A stretch of 64,000 nucleotides of DNA from Acanthaster planci. Taxonomy: Eukaryota; Echinodermata; Asteroidea; Valvatida; Acanthasteridae. Of this stretch, positions 37,101-52,100 are shown one piece after another; position 1 is the stretch's first letter; the number at the start of each line of letters is the position of its first letter. Under the pieces are notes generated by a model, which saw only the letters and a list, made by a program, of their open reading frames with translations, was not told the DNA's origin and did not search any database. The translations under genes were made by a program, and so were the position numbers. The stretch lies in assembly GCF_001949145.1 (NCBI RefSeq), contig NW_019091381.1, forward strand, positions 1,792,801 through 1,856,800. The letters are read 5' to 3'.

Positions 37101-40100
37101 TCTATTCACAGAAACCAGTCGTGCAAAGCACGGACGTCAAAGCCATTAATTCTAATAACCATAAGAAGCCAGTGTTTAGGTTGAGATGGGATGATACGTA
37201 CAAACTGGTCCACAACCTCGCCCCTGTCACAATACAATGTACTCAATATCCTTGGGCACATTTTGCATAAATTAAATACAATCCCTTTTTACTACACAGT
37301 CCCCAAATGGACAATACATGTATAAATAAGGCTTGGTTAGGTTGAGAGTTTCTCCACATATTTTATCGCCAACTTACAATGTAAAAAAGGTTTCTTTACG
37401 AAAAAATGAACGAATCGCAGATTCATCTGTTATGCACGCCCCCCCACCCCGTATTTTTCCAAGAATGCTTAGGTCTGCAAAAATAAAGCTATTGCAGTTG
37501 TGGTTTTAATTTTTGTTTTTACAAATGACTTCTCCTTTTCCGTCCTTGCGAAAAAACAATGTTTTTGTATATGGTGTTATTGTTAACGTAGGGTTGAACT
37601 TATCAATGTACACTACTCAAAAAAGTTCAGGACCACCTTTTAATAATGTGTGTGTATACTTTTTATATGAGACCTTTTACTGTTGAAAATGTGCATTTGA
37701 TGTTTTTATTCCAATGAGAACACCATCTAGACAAACAAAAAATGAAAGAACTAGACCCCACTCATTGCTTGGAAAAAATCACGAGTTAAGAAAAAAAGTG
37801 GTCCTTAACTTTTTTTGGGTAGTGTATGAACCGGTATCGCTGCGTCATGCAACATGTGCTGCACTGATCAACACATGGGATGTTTATAATACACGGGATG
37901 TCTGGTTTTTATCCTTCGTGATAACCACATGGAATTCTTGAACGCTTGCATTTTGGTGTATGCAGTACAATTTGGCAACCTTGACAGACTTTGGATAAAA
38001 TTGGAAACAAGCGTACTTGTAGTTATTGGAAAGTAATGCCAAAGGCATACGTTATCAATAACATGGAGAAAAAATGACTTCGTCTGTAACTTGGAAATGG
38101 TGGCTGTTAAGCGAACGTGCACGTTTAACTAGTCCTTTCTTCGAACTGTCTGTTTGGGCTCAAGTTTGAAGGACAAGTTGATGGAACCTATCTGAAATCC
38201 TGCAGTTATGGTCTGCCAACAGACCGAATAGAACTGACAGTGGGTACTTTGAATACGCAGGACAATTGCTGTTTGTCAATATCGTCTACCAACCAAAGAA
38301 CTTTTCAAATATGACACACTGGTGGGTTAGTAGTATCAGGGTAGATAATGTTGGTCATGGACGAGGGCCATTCGTAAGTGAAATTTTGTTCCCACCGCAA
38401 CCACGAAAACTCTGGTTTTTAAGTTTGCGTTTGATAGTCTTGCTCGCTTCCGTGGCTGCTCAATTACGTGTACGTGATGGGTTGTACTACACCAGTGGAG
38501 CCCAAACGCGAATCTCGTGACCTGACATGTGGTGCAACCGCATACCAAACTTGTTGCATAGGTTTTGCTTTTAACTGAGTGGGTTTTGAAGATATCCACT
38601 CAGTCAAACGCTAAACTTAAGTGGGAGGCACCTTTTCAACTACACAAATCCTGGTAATCTTTAATATTGGCTGCTTAACGCCAATCGAAAGCTAATCGAA
38701 AGCTGCATCGATTAGAATAGAAGAAACTTTATGTTGGGCATCCAAACGTCCAGAACCTGGCCTGTCGAAATCGAGTTCCACTGCGTGCTTCCCTGGACAG
38801 CAACCTGCCCATCATCAAAGTAGCAGGTGGCTACAAGCCGTCTGGTGAGATTAAGTCAATTTTCTGTGTTGATGTTGCGGTAGACCGTAACATTAATAAC
38901 GGGCGCGCGACTTGATTGAGGCGCTGACTGGTAGGCTATTTTTGTCTGGCGAGCGCGTCCAGGATTCGTCCACCCAACTCGCTTGAGGTCTGCAGTGACT
39001 TTCATAACATCCATGGCATCTCTTCATTTAGTCCCAAATGATTCAGCTGCTAGGTGATGACTCCTCAAGAGAGTGCATCGTTTGAATAATGGACATTTAA
39101 AACTACAAAGACAAATATCTTTCGCAGTATTGCCACCCCGTCGCCTTCCACTGTGAAGAATAAACCAAAAGAAACGTGCGTACCTTGCAGACAACTATCC
39201 GTCGGTACGTTACGCTTTCTAGTCTGGGCGACTCACGTTGCACGGTTTCATTTTTCCGTTTCGTGCTCAGGTCTGTCCGCGGTAACTCGGACGCGATATA
39301 TTAATAACACTCCGATTGCGCATGTGCACGCACGCGCCTTTCATCTTAGGTAAACCGGGCCCAGGAGAATTTCCAGCACGGAAAGTGGTTCATGCACGGT
39401 AGCTCTTTGCCAGCCATCATGGGAACAAACTAGGATAGGATGCCAGAGTATTAAAGTTTATGGCGTGATTGATTCACGAGCATTAATAAACTGATAGGTC
39501 CCAGAGCGCATGCGAGTCAACTGGCTATACTCCTGGAGTATGTAAGAACTCGAAACGAAGCAATGGGGGCAATTTAATGGCTTTACTCCGGGAATACATT
39601 AGAGAAAAGGAGACGAAACTATAACAATGACCTAGCACTTGTATCGATTACACTTTATGGAGTGGCATCCATACTGGACGGACCAGATGCCAGTAACAGA
39701 AGCGACATCATTATGGACAAAATGTACACAGAGCACTGATGAAATTTGATTTTAGATTAAAATGTATTCATAAACACAAACCTACCACTGATTCTGACAA
39801 TAACAATCATGTCAATATCAAAATTGTATACTGAATATTATTATTTCAGATGTCCTTTTCCCCACGCTTAGGCACGCTCAACATTCTTACTGCATTTTCG
39901 AGGCACATTTTTGGGCAGTTTGAGAAATGAGCTCTGCACTGAAGATGCGTAATTGCATACAGGCCAAATGGAGGACAAATCTATACACTTAAGACAGAAA
40001 ATGGATTCCCGAGGGGGCAGAAGAGCGTTTTAGAAAACGACCCCGTGGAAAAGTCGAAATGGAAAACAGGAAACACTTGTACGCGAGCCAGAGGGGCAAG

Positions 40101-43100
40101 CGGGTACTTGTTTGAACAGAGCAGGGCAGTACGGGACCCGGGGCCCATGGGACCCCTTGATCTCATTCCGATACTCAGTTACAACACTCCCGGACAATTT
40201 AGCAATTTGCTCTTTTTTTGACGTCTGCCCACAGGCACGTGCCTTTAATGAATAAATTACGCAGACCGCGTGATTTATTACTGAACTGTGTATAAACAAG
40301 TGTCCCAACAACCTATGGAAATCACTGTTTTTTATGGGGGTTGGTAACGAAACGTAACTAAACAGAAATATGTCCCTTTACAGTCTTTAGAGGTCTGAGT
40401 TGGCGAAAAACGGACGCCAGGACAGAAATTCGATCCTTTTTCTTTGAACACTTAATCGGATACGTCTCTGTGAACTGAATCCAACATTGATTGGAAGTAA
40501 CGAGATACCGATATCCTAAGAGGCACATGATGAAACGGAACCCGGAAATACGGACAAAACAAGTATCGTTTCTTGTATACTGACACCGAAAATGATATTA
40601 CAGATAATGCAGCTTTCATATTCTACATGACAAAACCACAAAATAAGTGAATTAGAATTTTGATTCAAATTCTTTTCCCCAATATCGCAACGTGTATGCA
40701 AATGAAACGATATTACACAAGTGCAATGCGCAAATAATATTTTGCAGTAATCTAACTCCAAGACATGACAAACGGCTCTAAAAAGTGGCAGAAAGTTGGA
40801 GGCAGACTTTGGGAAATGTTGTTTATCTTACGTGATCAGCGCAGTTCGCGAAGTCGATTGGTTTTCGGGGCAGCGCGTTTGGCAGGTGTCGTGACGCGTC
40901 TTTACTCCCGTCGAGCAAACACCAATGTGGTGCGGGCATTACTCTGCCAAGCTGCTACCGTTTCTGTTCCTAAGCGGCCGTTTATTTGTTCAACGGTGAA
41001 ACATCGCCAAGGTGCACTTGTACAGAAATTGGACATGAAAATGTGCAGGCCGTTTGCTTGGATTTGATCTTCGACAAACACTTCAGGGCATTTATGGATT
41101 GGGAAAATGTAAGACTGTGGATGTAATGCGGGCTTTTAAGAAAATTAGGTTCTTAGAAACGGCAAAAGCTGACATAATGGAGAGTTTTGGGAGAAATATG
41201 CCATACTAGCCTCTTTTTCTGAAGTCTGCTGGGACTGATGACATTCTACTAGCAAAAGCCCTGCAAAGGCTGACCAGATGTTTTTTAAGTATTGAGGCAA
41301 TATACACATGTATGCAGACCCCTATTTATGGAGACATTTACCGTGTGATCATTTCTTATCCTTTCGCTGTTCACAAAGGAATCATATCCCCCTTGGGCAA
41401 AACTGCAAATATGCGACCAAGATGGATTTTTGTAGGATGCAATCTTTTGAGACTTGACGAAGAAAATGCAGGAAAGTCTGAAGTCTGGGCTTTTTGCCAT
41501 AATGGAAAGACAATCTCCCATACGCGTCTCTTCCTGTACTCCTGAAGTACTGCTCGCCTCTTTGCCATTTCAGAGCGACGATGGACTTCACGTACAAGAG
41601 AGGCAAGAAAATTCTTGTATTTTCAAGGATTATGGAAAAATTCTGAAAGCCAAGGAACCACTTCAGTGGATGACTTAATTCCCTGTTTACTCACTACGGA
41701 CCATTTCACGATGCATAACGTGTGATTCGGAAAGCAATGTCTGCAAGGCTGAATTCAATGGAAAATGAAGGGGAACCCATTTTTAAAAGGCTTACACAAC
41801 GTTCCTATCCAAAAGAAAAAAAATCTCTAATTCTGCTCATGTGCACTTAAAAACATGTTATCCACACGCACGGTGTTACATGTACATGTATGTACATGTA
41901 ACAATAGCGATAGACTTATAGCATGCGCAAGAAAAGTCATTCAACTGATCGATAAACATAGGAAAACATCACTGGCGACGGCTAGTCTCTTCTTCGTCGC
42001 CGCAAATTGTAATTTCCCTAATATCCAGAAATAACAGGAGACATTAATCGTCCATATCACTTTCATGGCCTCACCGTGATCTGGCTGGCAGGGTGTTTTG
42101 TGCCTGATGGCTGTATATCCAGCGTTTATTTTTTAACCCTCTTGGCCGCTAACAACACGTGATGCTTAGGCAGGCACCTGTCTCTACTTACCGTCACTCG
42201 CCAATCCTATTTACAGATATTTATATCAATCTGAGCATTGGTTAGATTTGCTACTAGTCCCCTGGGCAAACAGCGGCGCTCTCGAGAAGGGCAAGTGTGA
42301 TTAGGTGGCCCCTGTGTGCTGTGTCTGTGATTATTGTCAGTCGTCTTACCGATGTTAAAACACTATGGCTACTAGTCCACTACACCATTCAAGTGCATGG
42401 CAACCGTTTTATAAAGTTTGAGTTGGAGACTTTGATTTATGCTTTTAACTTCGACTGTGTCAGGTTTAATATTGATAGCCACTCAGCGCGCAATCGTAGA
42501 AACATAATTAGAATAATAGAAGAGGGTCTGTCCAAATTAACCGTCAGTAAAAGCGCAGCACTTATTCCTAATACGGGCCGTCTTATTACAGATGAGCAAA
42601 GCTCAGTCTTTTGGGGGCAAATCTCAATTAGTAAACAGGGAGTTACACATTCATGGCGTCAGTGTACATCATTGTGACCAATGGTCTGTGAAGGCTACAG
42701 GCTACATGAAGTGGTCTGTGGTCTATCTTACTGCGCCGGATTATGAAATACATGTATATTTGTGTCTTCTTATCCGCTGCATCAAGGAAAATATACATTA
42801 TATTCAATATACATTTATTAGTGACGTTCCAGAAGCTATTACCAGTTTCGTTTTGACCTGAAAATAGTTTGCAGACTTCTCTATTTTTAAAGCAGAATAT
42901 TAAAAATTGTCAACAAATAGCGATGTTTATTAAAGGTAGACCATAGACCACCAATCTCTTTAGCCCTTCTGGTTCTGAACGCGATGACAAAATATAAAGA
43001 CAGAAACAATCCGTCCATCAACGCTCCCATAAAGGAATTTGGAACATTCGAGTTCTTGCCAAGAGTGAATGTTGCCGAGGGATATCCGCGATGCTTGGGC

Positions 43101-46100
43101 AAGAAAGTGAAACATTGCAGGTTTGCGTAGTTGTAGACATGGCTGACAAAATGTTGGTAGGCCTATGTGGTTTTGATGAATGCTGACAAAAGATGACTAG
43201 GATAGTGCAATTCCAGAGACTGAAAAATGAAAAAGTGGATAAAAAGAAAGACAGAAACTGAGAAGAAAAAAGCTGATGTCTAGTTCTCCAAAATTTGCCA
43301 ATGAATCTTAGTACTTACCGAGAAAGCAAACAGTGCCTTTTAGATAACAATTTATGAACTTTTTTATTTAAATAAAGTCACAGTGGATTGCTAGCCTGAA
43401 TTCCTCCAAAAGAAAAACAAAGAACGTGTCTAAAATTGAGGACAAATATGTTTATTTCGTGGTACAGCCTTTTAAAGGATGTCAATATGGAGAAAATTCA
43501 CATTACGGTTCATCAAAATCAGGCAAACTGAAGAGACACACGCACAAGTACAATCGCTTAAAAGTCGAAGTATCAAAGTGCATGTATAGGGCTTCGTGCT
43601 ATAGTTAAAGTATGGAGTATATTCTAGTGGAGAAAATACGGTTGATCAACTCAACCATACGGACACATTGATATGTCCACAAGAGGAACTGTATAATAGG
43701 CCTACCTGGGATCTTGTTAAACAATGTACGGTATAAATTATATACTATCTTTTGAATATTCCATTTCAAATTCTGAATTCATCCCTTCATTAAAGCCAAT
43801 CTGTCAGCATTCCCTTTGGAGTTTGATTTCTTCAGCAATCTAATTTTTCTCTTAAACAATCTCTCTTTAACGGGTGGCTGCAATCAATTTGTTTTAATAC
43901 ACACCTTTGAAATATACTTTCGTGTCTCTCAGTTAACGTTATTTTCGACTTTGGTGTCACTAATTCAAAGGGTATTTTACTGCCTTTTTGTTTTTTGTTA
44001 ATGAATTTCCATATTTATGAGAAAAACTGTGATGTCATCCCAGGAAGAAAGCCTCAATATTACATTAGATTGAACCCGGAAAGGTGCTGCATTTTTTTAG
44101 ATTTTGCTTGAGTAAATTTTCTCTTCTTTGCTTATTTATTGTTGTGTATATGCTTAGCAATAAACAGGGAGAAACCCCCTTCTCAGAAAATGTTATCAAT
44201 AAGTACACTCTGGGTTCACAATTTGAACAAAAACATATGCATTGAACTATGTCTTTCCTAGAACATCGCAGTAATAGTTGTCCAGGAAGCATGAATAATT
44301 TTAACAGTTTTGAAAAGTGTACTTTTCAATGCATTCAACCAAACAGAAGTATAAAAAGCTCTCATGCATTGAAGAAGAGTAGAAAGTTGCAGCAAAATTG
44401 TGCGTGAAAAAGAATTCAATGCAGCTGCACTTTAAGCTCCAGTTGTCCGCATTGCTTGTGTCGTGCTATACTGTGTCTGCTCTAGCCTAGAGTTATAAAT
44501 CACCGACAAGTGATAATTACCAACTGTGACGAGATTTAGGGCCCCTCTTGAAGACGTCGTGTTGGATGTAAGTGGTCAGGATAACTTTCATATCAGCTTT
44601 TTGTTCTTATTTGGTAAGCAGAGGCACTGCTTTTTGTCTGTTGACTTTCTCGTGAGTGCGAGACGCTCACTGCGTTTACCGTCACCTATCAATCAACCGA
44701 TTCTTGCACTTTGACAAAGGGTTTTGTTTGCCCTGTCTTGTGAATGATCCTGAGTTTTTACCCGTCGAATCAGCTTTTTTTTTCGTGTTTTTATGTATTT
44801 TTCTTCTTGATACTGGGTTGGCCACAAAAGGCTCAATCTTTTGAATAAAGCATCAGGAGGTGGTGTATTAATCCGACTTCTTCAATGAAGGCGAGAACAA
44901 GAAGACATTTCAAGAGAAATCGAGGAATAGCCTTTTTCCAAGAACACTCATTAGAACATGCACAGCAAGGCTTCCTCGCCAACGGGCACCCAAGGTACCA
45001 AAAGTCCCTTCCAAGACATCTTCAGGGCACTGCATTTGTCTGCAGGTATTTTTGTTACGAACCCACCGAAAATTTGCACTTGGTCCGTGAGCTTCTGGTT
45101 TGTTAATAAGCAATTAGTCTGCTAAGCAGTTTATTCTGTTTTGTTGCGTCACAACATTGATAATAATGTTGAATACGGGCAATTCACAATAGTGCGCCAC
45201 CAAGAGTTTGCAACGCGTTGGCCAATCATAACGCGCGAAATTTGTCGACCCTTTCCAAACGTGCCTTGGGTCGACAAGTTTCGTGCATTGTGCTTGGCCA
45301 ACGCGTTGCAAACTCTTTCACTATTGTGAAACGGCCATATTAAAGTTTGGTGCGTCTTGTAGACCAAGGGCGCATGCACGAGTATAGGCTCAGCTGCCTG
45401 TAACAAGGTTAAATTTTCCCATGATACAGGTGAGCTGACGTTTCGTTTGGCATTTTAATACCCACGGTATTGTACACACACACAGAGAATGCAGTTCACT
45501 GTCTCTTCATATTATTGAGCAGAAGCTCGACCAAGTAGCCCAATAGACTGTAAAAATCGTGCTGCAACTTGCGATTTGGAATTTCAGTTTCAACTTTCGT
45601 GCGAAGACCCGAGTTGTTGTTTTTTTTTGGGGGGGGGGAGGGGGCAACAGCCAAAGACTTAAACTGGGCTCTGGCAAACTCAGTTCAGTTTAACCCCAAA
45701 TGCAGTGATGGTAATCTGGCATTTGGAGATGTGCTGGTTTTCAGCCAGTTTGTCGATGGGGCCAAACAAAATTGTGGCGGCAATTGATCTTTTTGGAAGC
45801 GACTTAAAAGTCCACAGATAGGTTTCAGATATTTTTGAATTTGTGAGATGTCTTCAGAACGGTTTTCGCAATTTTTAGAATTACTTGTGAGCACAAGCCT
45901 GTCATGTCGAATAGACAATGTCAATCATTTTTGCAGGAGTAACAAGCTGTTAGGAGCTGTACTTGTAAAGTTCAATCTGGTAGTTACTCCATGAATTCCT
46001 CGTGAATATGAGTGTGTTAATCTTGTCTGCTATCTTGTTGGTGCATGGCATGGCAGCTATCCACGTTTGTGTAATCATCCTTGGATCGGTCATTGGTATG

Positions 46101-49100
46101 ACAGTTACATAATCAGGCAGTGTATAGATATAACATGTGCAGCCCTTTACTTAGCGCCACACAGTAATACGATGATATGGTCTCGTTAACCTACATTGTG
46201 TCCGAAAGTTCTGACTGCGACTGAAAATAGTGTCTGCCTGTGGAACCCACAGGCTGTACAACCACTCTTCGTACACCTCTCAGCCCAAGCCAGTTGATTC
46301 AAATACAGCCTTGGACTGGCTGGACTTCCTGTCTGGCTGCCTTGATCACTCATTTTACAAGAGTCTGGTAAAACCTGATGACTGTTACTGATTCTGCGTT
46401 GCTAAGTGCATAGGAGTTAGGACTGTATCATGACTACGAAACAAGCATGCGTGCTGTACGTAGAATATACAGTATACTTCCATGATGGATTTACCAACAC
46501 TAACCTTTTCTTTGATTTCACCCTCACAAGTTACCACAACTGCCACAATTTCATTCCATTACCAGGTTGAGACTTAGCATTGGGCTTGAGTTAGAGTTAC
46601 AACAAAACATGCAGACACCAGGTTGAAAATCGAAGTCGAATAGATTCCATTTCGGTTTTAGTTCAGCTCACTGTGATGTATTATTGTGTTGCATACGGAG
46701 CACGGTAAAAGTGCAGCGATATGATCAAGAGAAGTGGGGCATGTTGGTTTGAATAAGGCCAATCTTGTAATGCCTCTAACCTAATATTCCGGCCGTCTGC
46801 CAAGCTTGTGTCAATACCTGATGGCTTAGCCTCGATTGGAAATCTTAATGCAAGATGTGAATTGCGGAGACATTCATGTAGCTAGGCCAGCACTTTGTAC
46901 ATATCCCCCCCCCAATACTCTTAGCTCTGTCAAGGGTGGTCTTCGGTGACAAGTCTTGAGCAATCAGGCCGGCAGTCAAAAGGAATGGTGACATTTTAGA
47001 CAGGGGAAGGGGTGGGGAAACAATTTGTGGGCGTTTGGTTTGATAAGAGTGACACACGACACTACTTCCATGAGATGTTCAGAGAAATGAATGAACAATT
47101 AATTGCAAGACTGAATAAAAATCATTGTACATGTGTGGAGTGAATTTGTATGCATATGGAGAAATATTCACGTTTTACACTGTATGCAGCAATGTTAATC
47201 TCGTTGTAAACACAGGGTAATGCTCAGGTCAGTGTTAACTTCTAGTAGAAGGGGACAGGTAGAGCCCTTCTCCATCTGGTCATTTTGCCTAGCCCACATT
47301 ATGAATTCCAAATAACTTTTTTTACTTCAAAATGTAGTCAGATTTGTTTGTACTTACGCAGCATCAAGCAACCGGCTATTTTGTGTCACATGTCCTCATT
47401 TCTGGGATTAGAAGAAATTTAATTGTAACTGGATCTTCTGAAGGTGGGCCAGTGGCCTCAATCACAGTATATCCTTGACCTTTCACAAGGTACAATGTAC
47501 AATATATGTACATGCATAATTTGGATACTGCTTGAAATGTGCATCTTCTTCTTAATTTGGTTGTCTTAACAACACTAACGCCTGATTCTACCAAGGACTC
47601 AGTTGAGTATTTGTATATTTCCATCCATTGATTTGGGGCAGAGTTGCATCAAGTATCCCTTCTTAGTTCCCCTTCATGTTAGTTCCACCAGCCTGAACCA
47701 GTGTTCAGGTATTGCAGTAACTTGTTGAGAATTACATGAACAGTAAACTCCATTCTTATAACGGGCAAATGAATTGTCACCTTACCCATAGAGACCTATA
47801 TTAAACTGGACCTTGAGAGACACACAAACACTAAATGGGAGGAAATTGCCCCTTCCTGTGGAAATGTGGGATACATCATAGCCACGGGTTAGTCATACTA
47901 CAGGGTTAGAGTTCAGGTAGCTCAGTTTATGAAAGATTTTGTTTTACTGAGTGAAATTCAGACAATGAATTCAGTCAAGCATTTCTTGCTAGAGATACTA
48001 TTGGGGCTCATTATGACTTCAAATGTTAAGTCAGGGAACTCACTGGCAGTGAAAACGTGGACTGGTTGTGAAAAGCGACGCTCTCCTTTAATAGGCATGG
48101 CGTTCACTTTCCTTGTCCGCACTGGGCCTTAGGTCACAGCCCACCCTTTGCTGCCAAATTTTAAAGTGGTGTGCTGTTTAGAAACGATGCCAATCGGGAA
48201 AGAGATTTACCTTGCATGGACGGTGTTTTTTTGTTATCTAACTAAAATAAAACAAACATTAGTCTATGAAGATATTCCTATTTGAACCTAAAACAAATGT
48301 TTGACTGCCCACTGGAGTTAAAACAGGATTATCAGCAGAGGGATATTTGCGTTCATTTGGGGAAAAAAAATTCACGTAGGTTAGCAGTCGTGGTTGAACT
48401 TTGTGACAGGGAGTACAGCTGATGTGTACAGTGTGAATTGCCATTGCTCCATTGACCATAGAAAGTACAATCAACTTCAGGATGTGTCAGAAACCTAATA
48501 ACTGGGTAGTTGACAAGTGCAACATAGTTTAAATGAAGTAGGGCAAAAGTGCAAGTCTCTTGATGTTGGTAGAAGTGCCTGCGGGTAAACCAAATCAGTG
48601 GCATTTTGCAGGATTAACATCAACAAAGGAAATGTGATGAAAATGAACTGGTTACTGTTCACTTCATTTTAGTGAGCTTAATTTCAGGACCTTGCAGTCA
48701 TATTAGGTACTCTGATATCAAATTTAGGTTGCTTTTACCGTGCTGTTTCCGTATCACCTGTTCATATTTTTGCATATCTGTTTTAACCTACAGGATAACC
48801 ATCTGACAAAGCTTATTTTAATGTCACAAATTAATGCAGCGTGTCCTAATACAAGTGAACACGTTCTGGGAATCTCATCAGTGCACATACATTTTAATGT
48901 AGAAAAAACAAGATCAGATTTCACAGGGCAAAGTTCAAGCATATGTGGGCTGAATCGTAGAATGTATACTGTTCTTCCTTGTAAGCACTGAAATCGAAAA
49001 GGAAATGCAAAACTAAAAATTGTGGTGTATCATTTAATTTGCGCAGGATAGGCATTCCTCAGAACGGTGAAAATACATGTTGGCTTGCACTTCGGCATCA

Positions 49101-52100
49101 AAACTGGGGTAGAATTTCTTTGGACAGAGAAAAAAGCTTGCGTACCTGATTTTGTGCGGTTGGAAACCTTTGGACATTTGCACATCGGGTTTTTTTTTTC
49201 TCAGAGATTGGGTGAAAGTTTTGGGAAAAGCCTATTTTGTGGCAGCGACCTTGGTGAGAGAATCAGGGAAGTGTTGGGGGTTACTCTGGCCCAATTTAAA
49301 AAGCCATGACGCAACGATGTTGCACTTGGAAACATTTGCACGCACCAGCATATATACTACAATCGTGAGCTCCAGCTTATGAGAATAAAATCTTGTTCTA
49401 CAAAATTCACCCTTCCCCCAACAAGAAATAAGTTACTGATGCATTTGACGCTGTACACATGCTCACTGCGAAATTTTAATGTCGCCCACCTAGAAATCAT
49501 TGTGGCCTAAATTTCCATTAAAAGCTGGTGTTATTATTCAGCCAGCTAGCCATCGGCTCATTTAATGGGGAAACGATACCGGCGGGAGGCTTTGTGGATT
49601 TCACCACCTCGTCATTTCCCCGTCGCACAATCTGCATTTGTTATCGTCGTTTTCAATCAGACACTCCCCCTTCCGATGCTCCATGAACACGACACGTTCC
49701 AAGGTGGCATGAGTAATTCATGAGATCCCATTTCAGAGGCGCTAAGTTGCCAGCTTTGATTAAAGCAGCGCGACTCGGGCTAGATGCTCATACTTTGAGA
49801 TTTGCATTCAAGATGTCCCTGCTCTCTAGAGACGCAAAAACTTGGCAATGTCACTGAGTTAAGGTCCATCAATTCGTAACATATCACTTTTCCTTGTCTG
49901 AAAAATGATATTTCATTAACAGCAATGTTTTGCCCTTGAAAATAAGGTAAGCAGTACAACCAGCGTATTAGTTAAGCTGTGAGCGGAATATGTAATAATG
50001 CTATTCCAATTAGTTGCTAGCAGCAGTCATAAATATGCTTAGCAGTACTGGGGCACGGAGTCATCCAATTAGTGAAAACCTGCTGATCTAATTATGCTTT
50101 GAGCTGAATTTTTATGATGCCGAATGTTTCTATTAACTCTATGAACCCTTCCATTCTCGAGCCTGTTCCTGTTTCAGTGGCCATGACAAAGTATAGAATG
50201 CATGTGTCTGTCACCGCTGACATCAGGGAAATGTAATATCTTTCCAGTGGAGACTCAGAGAAGAGTGCAGAGTGTCTTGTCTCTGATTGGAAGAAGAGGC
50301 AGAATTGGAGTACAATCGTACAATTGAAATCGTATTTTGACAAGATGAGAGTATGTGTATTTCCCTGTACCATATGGCATGAAGAAATACATTACAGAGG
50401 AAGAATTTGTCAGGATGGGCTTGAAGGGAACCAGACTTTTTCCCCTGGAAAAACCCACAGAATCAAATGGGGACCAAACCCAGTAGGCTATCCATGCTGG
50501 GCAGTTGGGATTCGAATGGGGGACACTACAAGTGATAGTCACCGTAGTATCGCATTCCTACACACATTCAAGTCCTTTCCCTCCCTAGCTCTACCACCTC
50601 ATCTGCTACCTCTTCCCTCCTCCAATTCAGTGACCATGCTTGGAGAGATTATGATTCACTCTCCGGAGGGAATGGAAAACGGGATTGCACCTGATACTGA
50701 TCAAGAATTATTGCCTGGAACCTAATCCCCTCCCCCTTCACTTTAGTCAGGGGGTCTGACTCACACTCTGTCAAACTACGTACCCGGGAAGTTGGTCTCA
50801 TTATAAGTGCAGCTCATGGCTTGTCCGCATCACCTGTTACCAATGCTACAAGTAATCCTGAATGTGATGGCTGATTGGTCATTGTATTAAATTCTGAATT
50901 ACGTTCATAAAGACCACAGTAATTAACGAACATGATCACAAAGTCCATTCTACCTACGTCATTGTTCAGGTCACTCGACTTCCTTTATGGCCATTTCTTA
51001 GCAAACGTACTGGGGACATGTCTGTTCTCTAGGAGCAACACTTCCCTGGTAGTCCTCATTCTTCAATTTATATCTGAATATGGTGCATGGCTACCAGTGA
51101 AGTGTTACTTCCAGGCAAACTGCTTGTAATGAAAGCAGCAACTGCTTTAAAAATATGCACCAAAAATAGATCACATGTGGTTTATGCATTCTGAGTGCAG
51201 GTGATCCTTCACCAACAGAAAGGATGGCACCAGCATAACTACAAAGTAGACTGAATACTTCACAAGTGAGGCTTCACTGTGCTATGTTGCATATGCATGT
51301 ACCTTGATTAACTCTGAGGCCATGTCTAAATCGACTGGCTGTGGTTGGGAGAAGCACGTTTCTATGGGAAGTGGCTTCAGCTGCTAGCTAGTGGCTTGCA
51401 TAGGCACCCATGTTATATCCAGCCGTAGCCACAAAATCGGATGCAGCCTCTGGCCTCTGGACAGTTAAATATATGGGTGTAACTCTACTGGTAGGCATGT
51501 GAAGGCCATTACTGTGATCCCCTCAATTTCTGAAATCAATTACAGGTAGACCACTTTGAGTAGCTTCAACACAGTTGTATTAACCTCAACAGTCCTACAT
51601 ATCATTTGGCTTACAGAACTCAGTGCAATAAAATACTACATAGTAGCCTGAGCCTGAAGGACCTGAGGCTACAAATTACTACTTCTGGCTAGGGTTACTT
51701 CCATTGTTACTTGTACAGAGAACACTAAAGCCATGCATTCATAGTGCAACAGCACTGTATGGTACATTGTCTTATCTATTGTATTTTATGGCTTCAGAGA
51801 ACAATAAGGTCATGTCCTCTTACAAGCGACAGGGCTGATCACTACATTTTACTACTAAGTAGTAATTTGTAGTATTATGTAGGGTTGGGGATATAGGCAC
51901 AGCAAAAAACCTCAAAAGGAAAAAAACCTACAAGAAAAAAATTGTGGCCCACCAGCTGGAAAAGAATAGATGAACTAGGCCTGCCAGAGTGAAGTGGTGC
52001 ACAGAGAATAGATAACTATTGACAAAATGCATGTTAAATGTTTCAATTTTTTACGTCAGTATGAATGATGGTGCAATTGTAGACACATGTACCTGCTTTT

